DNA from: Thermoflexales bacterium
Lineage (GTDB): Bacteria > Chloroflexota > Anaerolineae > B4-G1 > SLSP01
Assembly: GCA_007130345.1 (NCBI GenBank)
Contig: SLSP01000393.1
Coordinates: 1-8,443, forward strand
DNA: 8,443 bases
Direction of reading: 5' to 3'
The notes below the pieces were generated by a model that did no database searches, was not told the origin of the DNA, and was given only the letters and a program-made list of their open reading frames with translations. Positions 6,120 to 8,443 of the stretch are shown piece by piece. The first letter of the stretch is position 1. Every line of letters begins with the position of its first letter. The position numbers and the translations under genes were made by a program.

Positions 6120-6139
6120 TTCACGATTAACTTCCCCGC

Positions 6140-8443
6140 TTACCGCACCACAAAATACTTCGCCTCTGGATGATGCACAACCAGCGCGGCGGTGCTGTGT
6201 TCCGGGACGAGTTGCCCGACCTCGGTAAGCGCCATCCCCAACGCGGACTCGGCCGGCAGCAGGTGGAAGAGCGTGTGATGCTGGCCGACATCCGGGCAGG
6301 CGGGATAGCCCCACGAGTAGCGCTTGCCCTGATCGTCGGCGATGCCTAGCTCGCGGCGGATGCGACGGTGCATCCATTCAGCAGCGGCCTCGGCGACTTG
6401 CGCCGCCAGCCCGTGAACGAAGTACGCCTCGCTGTACTCGCCGGCCGCATCCAGCGCGCCGAAGCGCTCCCCGGCCTCCGCGCCCACCGTCACCACCTGG
6501 AACGGGGCCACGTCCAGCACGCCGTTCCCCACCGGCGCGAAGTAGTCTGCCAGGCACAGGCAACGCCCAGACCGTGAATTTTGCTCCGCCGACTGGCGCG
6601 GGAAGCTGAACCGCGCGATTTCTTTCAGTGTCTCTGGAGCTTCAGGGTCATAGAGGATCAGGTCATCGCCGTCAGATTGCGCGGGGAAGTAGCCGTAGAC
6701 CGCCTGGGGCCGCAGGTACTCGCCCGCCGTCGCCCACATCTCGGCCAGCCGCGCCTCGAACTCGGCTTCTAGCTTCTCCCACTGCTTCCCCTTCGCGCCT
6801 TTCGCGCCCCAGTTCAGGCGGAACAGGCGATTGCGATCCAGTAGCGGCAGCAGGTCGGCGAGCGCGATGCCGCGCACCACGCGCGTCCCCCAGAACGGCG
6901 CGTCGGGGATGTGCGCCAATTCCGCCGCCGGGAGATCGCACGGCGTCCCGCAACTCGCGCAGGCTTCCGGTTGGTTTGGCGCGGGTTCGTGGGCGTGATG
7001 ATGCTCCGGCGGCGCGGTCGGTTCGTGCAGTACGATATGCTCCAATACCTGCAACGCCTCGAAGGCGTCCTCGCAGTAGTAGACGCCGCCCTTGTACAGC
7101 GTCCCCCCTTCAGGGATGGCGATGCGCTGCGCGAACTCCGGGTTGATGGCCGCGCCGCCGATGAGCAGCGGGAGCGCCAACTCGCGCCGCTGCAACGTCT
7201 CCACCGCCCGCGCCATCTGCTGGCTTGTCGCCACGAGCAGCGCGCTCAGGCCGATGGCGTCGGCGTTCACCTCCACCGCCTTGTCAATCACCACGTCCAC
7301 CGGCACTTGTTTCCCCAAATCGTGGACGGTGTAGCCGTTGTTCGCCAGGATCGTCTTGACCAGGTTCTTGCCGATGTCGTGAACATCCCCGAAGACGGTC
7401 GCCAGCACCACCACGCCCTTCTGCGCGCCCTCCGCCTGGTCGAGATATTGCTCCAGGTGGGCAACGGCGGCCTTCATCACCTCCGCCGATTTCAGCACGA
7501 AGGGCAGGATCAACTCGCCCGCGCCGAACTTCTGGCCGACCTCTTTCATCGCCGGGAGCAGGATGTCGTTGAGGACCTCCACCGGCGCTTGCGTTTCGAG
7601 GCAGGCGTCCACCAGCGACTCGACGCCCTCGCGGCGGCGGCGGGTGATGGCAGCGAAGAGCACCTCAGATGGAGTTAGCTCCACGCCCCCGTCCCCGGGG
7701 GCAGTCGCCGTATCCACCGCGCCCTCGAAGTGCGCGATGAAGCGCGCCAGCGCGTCCGGTTGCCGGTTGGCGAGCAGGTCTTCGGCCAGTTCCCGCGCTT
7801 CGGCGGGGATGTCGGGATAGGGCGTGATCTGCGCCGGGTTGACGATGGCGACATCCAGCCCGGCTTCAACCGCTTCATAAAGGAAGACACTGTTCAGCAC
7901 ACGCCGCGCCGGGGGGCGCAGCCCGTAGGAGACGTTGCTGACGCCCAGGTTGGTGAGGACGCCGGGCAGCGCGGTCTTGATGTCGCGCAGCGCGGCGAGG
8001 GTCTCGCCGGCCGTATCCGCCGCCTCCGGGTCGCCCGTTGCCAGCGTGAAGGTGAGCAGGTCGAAGATTAGGGCGTGCGCGGGCAAGCCGATGTCATCCA
8101 CCGCCAGGTGATAGAGCCGCCGCGCCACGTCCAGCTTGCGCGCGGCGGTCTTCGCCATCCCCGCCTCGTCAATCGTCAGCGCGATGAGGGCCGCGCCGAA
8201 GTCTCGCGCCAGGGTGAGGATCTCGCGGGCGCGCGCCTCGCCGGCTTCTAAATGCACCGAGTTGATGATCGCCCGGCCCGGATAGGTCTCCAGCGCGGCG
8301 CGCATCACAGCGATGTCGGTGGTGTCAATGACGAGGGGGGCCGGGGTGTTGAGCGCGAGCAGCTTGACCACCCGCGCCATCGTCGCGGCTTCGTCCGCAC
8401 GCTCCGTCAGCGCCAGGCACACATCCAGGACGTGCGCGCCGTA
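6140..8443 (-). CDS. metH: Cobalamin-dependent methionine synthase, C-terminal two thirds (5' end cut by window edge)
   Basis: The frame is open to the window edge (767 codons visible), and the edge sequence YGAHVLDVCLALTER belongs to the methyltetrahydrofolate-binding domain, so the gene continues to the right. The enzyme moves a methyl group from methyltetrahydrofolate through cobalamin to homocysteine, making methionine in the cytoplasm. Numbering from the first in-frame GTG (8420-8422), the rest of the pterin-binding barrel is at 1-235 and the B12 cap helices at about 250-330. The B12-binding domain at 336-465 has the base-off motif DVHDIG (Asp346, His348, Gly351), GLSALL (391-396) and IGGAA (421-425). 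The AdoMet activation domain at about 505-760 carries RYSWGYPACPD, matching the RxxxGY motif. A 31-residue linker rich in His and Cys separates the last two. The protein ends at HPEAKYFVVR, roughly 35 residues before the end of E. coli MetH. The homocysteine domain is not visible and may be upstream or on a separate protein. Confidence 0.95.
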   Translation of the reverse strand, partial: YGAHVLDVCLALTERADEAATMARVVKLLALNTPAPLVIDTTDIAVMRAALETYPGRAIINSVHLEAGEARAREILTLARDFGAALIALTIDEAGMAKTAARKLDVARRLYHLAVDDIGLPAHALIFDLLTFTLATGDPEAADTAGETLAALRDIKTALPGVLTNLGVSNVSYGLRPPARRVLNSVFLYEAVEAGLDVAIVNPAQITPYPDIPAEARELAEDLLANRQPDALARFIAHFEGAVDTATAPGDGGVELTPSEVLFAAITRRRREGVESLVDACLETQAPVEVLNDILLPAMKEVGQKFGAGELILPFVLKSAEVMKAAVAHLEQYLDQAEGAQKGVVVLATVFGDVHDIGKNLVKTILANNGYTVHDLGKQVPVDVVIDKAVEVNADAIGLSALLVATSQQMARAVETLQRRELALPLLIGGAAINPEFAQRIAIPEGGTLYKGGVYYCEDAFEALQVLEHIVLHEPTAPPEHHHAHEPAPNQPEACASCGTPCDLPAAELAHIPDAPFWGTRVVRGIALADLLPLLDRNRLFRLNWGAKGAKGKQWEKLEAEFEARLAEMWATAGEYLRPQAVYGYFPAQSDGDDLILYDPEAPETLKEIARFSFPRQSAEQNSRSGRCLCLADYFAPVGNGVLDVAPFQVVTVGAEAGERFGALDAAGEYSEAYFVHGLAAQVAEAAAEWMHRRIRRELGIADDQGKRYSWGYPACPDVGQHHTLFHLLPAESALGMALTEVGQLVPEHSTAALVVHHPEAKYFVVR

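Larger units (their letters stand above)
5620..6139. other. Noncoding region between metH and the signalling operon
   Basis: About 520 bp contain no reading frame with a ribosome binding site and a recognisable product. Short overlapping frames occur on both strands, but they run through repeats. Reading on the minus strand from metH, the region holds a terminator (6088-6119), an ATCCGTG-rich segment with inverted ends (5867-6018), copy B of the 68-bp repeat (5875-5942), a possible promoter and hairpin (5734-5801), and the operon promoter (5642-5650). The stretch 5660-5865 is otherwise unexplained. Confidence 0.6.

Noticed and set aside
5699..6130. A 143-residue plus-strand reading frame in the intergenic region
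   Set aside because: It runs through both repeat elements, lacks a ribosome binding site and has no recognisable domain. Parts such as NTDFFGFIREIRVHPC are translations of the ATCCGTG repeat.
6911..7678. A 255-residue plus-strand frame opposite metH
   Set aside because: It is the antisense of a strongly conserved coding region in GC-rich DNA, rich in Arg and His, with no domain or start signal.

Overview
The window is about 60% GC in coding DNA and every gene I can support lies on the minus strand, so it reads from right to left. The protein style suggests a Chloroflexota bacterium, probably Anaerolineae-like: stacked GAF domains behind multi-pass membrane regions, short DivK-like receivers ahead of a sensor kinase, and a modular cobalamin-dependent methionine synthase. 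This assignment is inference from family resemblance; no rRNA or other taxonomic marker is present.

Right part (6140-8443): the 3' two thirds of a metH-type gene, cut by the window edge. The visible protein carries the end of the methyltetrahydrofolate-binding barrel, the B12 cap and B12-binding domains with DxHxxG, an unusual His/Cys-rich linker, and the AdoMet-dependent reactivation domain. A hairpin followed by a T run ends it just past the stop.

Middle (5620-6139): about 520 bp without a credible gene. It holds the metH terminator, a 152-bp segment bounded by 10-bp inverted repeats and rich in ATCCGTG motifs, a 68-bp palindrome-bearing repeat nested in it, and an extended -10 promoter for the signalling genes.

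Left part (1-5613): a five-gene signalling cluster on the minus strand. In order of transcription it encodes two stand-alone receiver proteins, a membrane sensor histidine kinase (extracytoplasmic sensor, HAMP, GAF, HisKA, HATPase), a membrane GAF-GAF protein with no catalytic domain, and the N-terminal membrane part of a further protein that runs off the left edge. The second receiver gene overlaps the kinase gene, and the GAF-GAF gene is coupled to the last gene through a ribosome binding site overlapping its stop codon. A second copy of the 68-bp repeat sits at the kinase/GAF boundary and supplies the last codons and stop of the kinase.

Working model (inference): the kinase phosphorylates one or both receivers. 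The GAF-GAF protein and the truncated last gene add further sensory input. No DNA-binding or enzymatic output domain is visible, so the output partner must be encoded elsewhere or beyond the left edge. The individual genes belong to known families; the most unusual items are the repeat elements and the output-less receptor.
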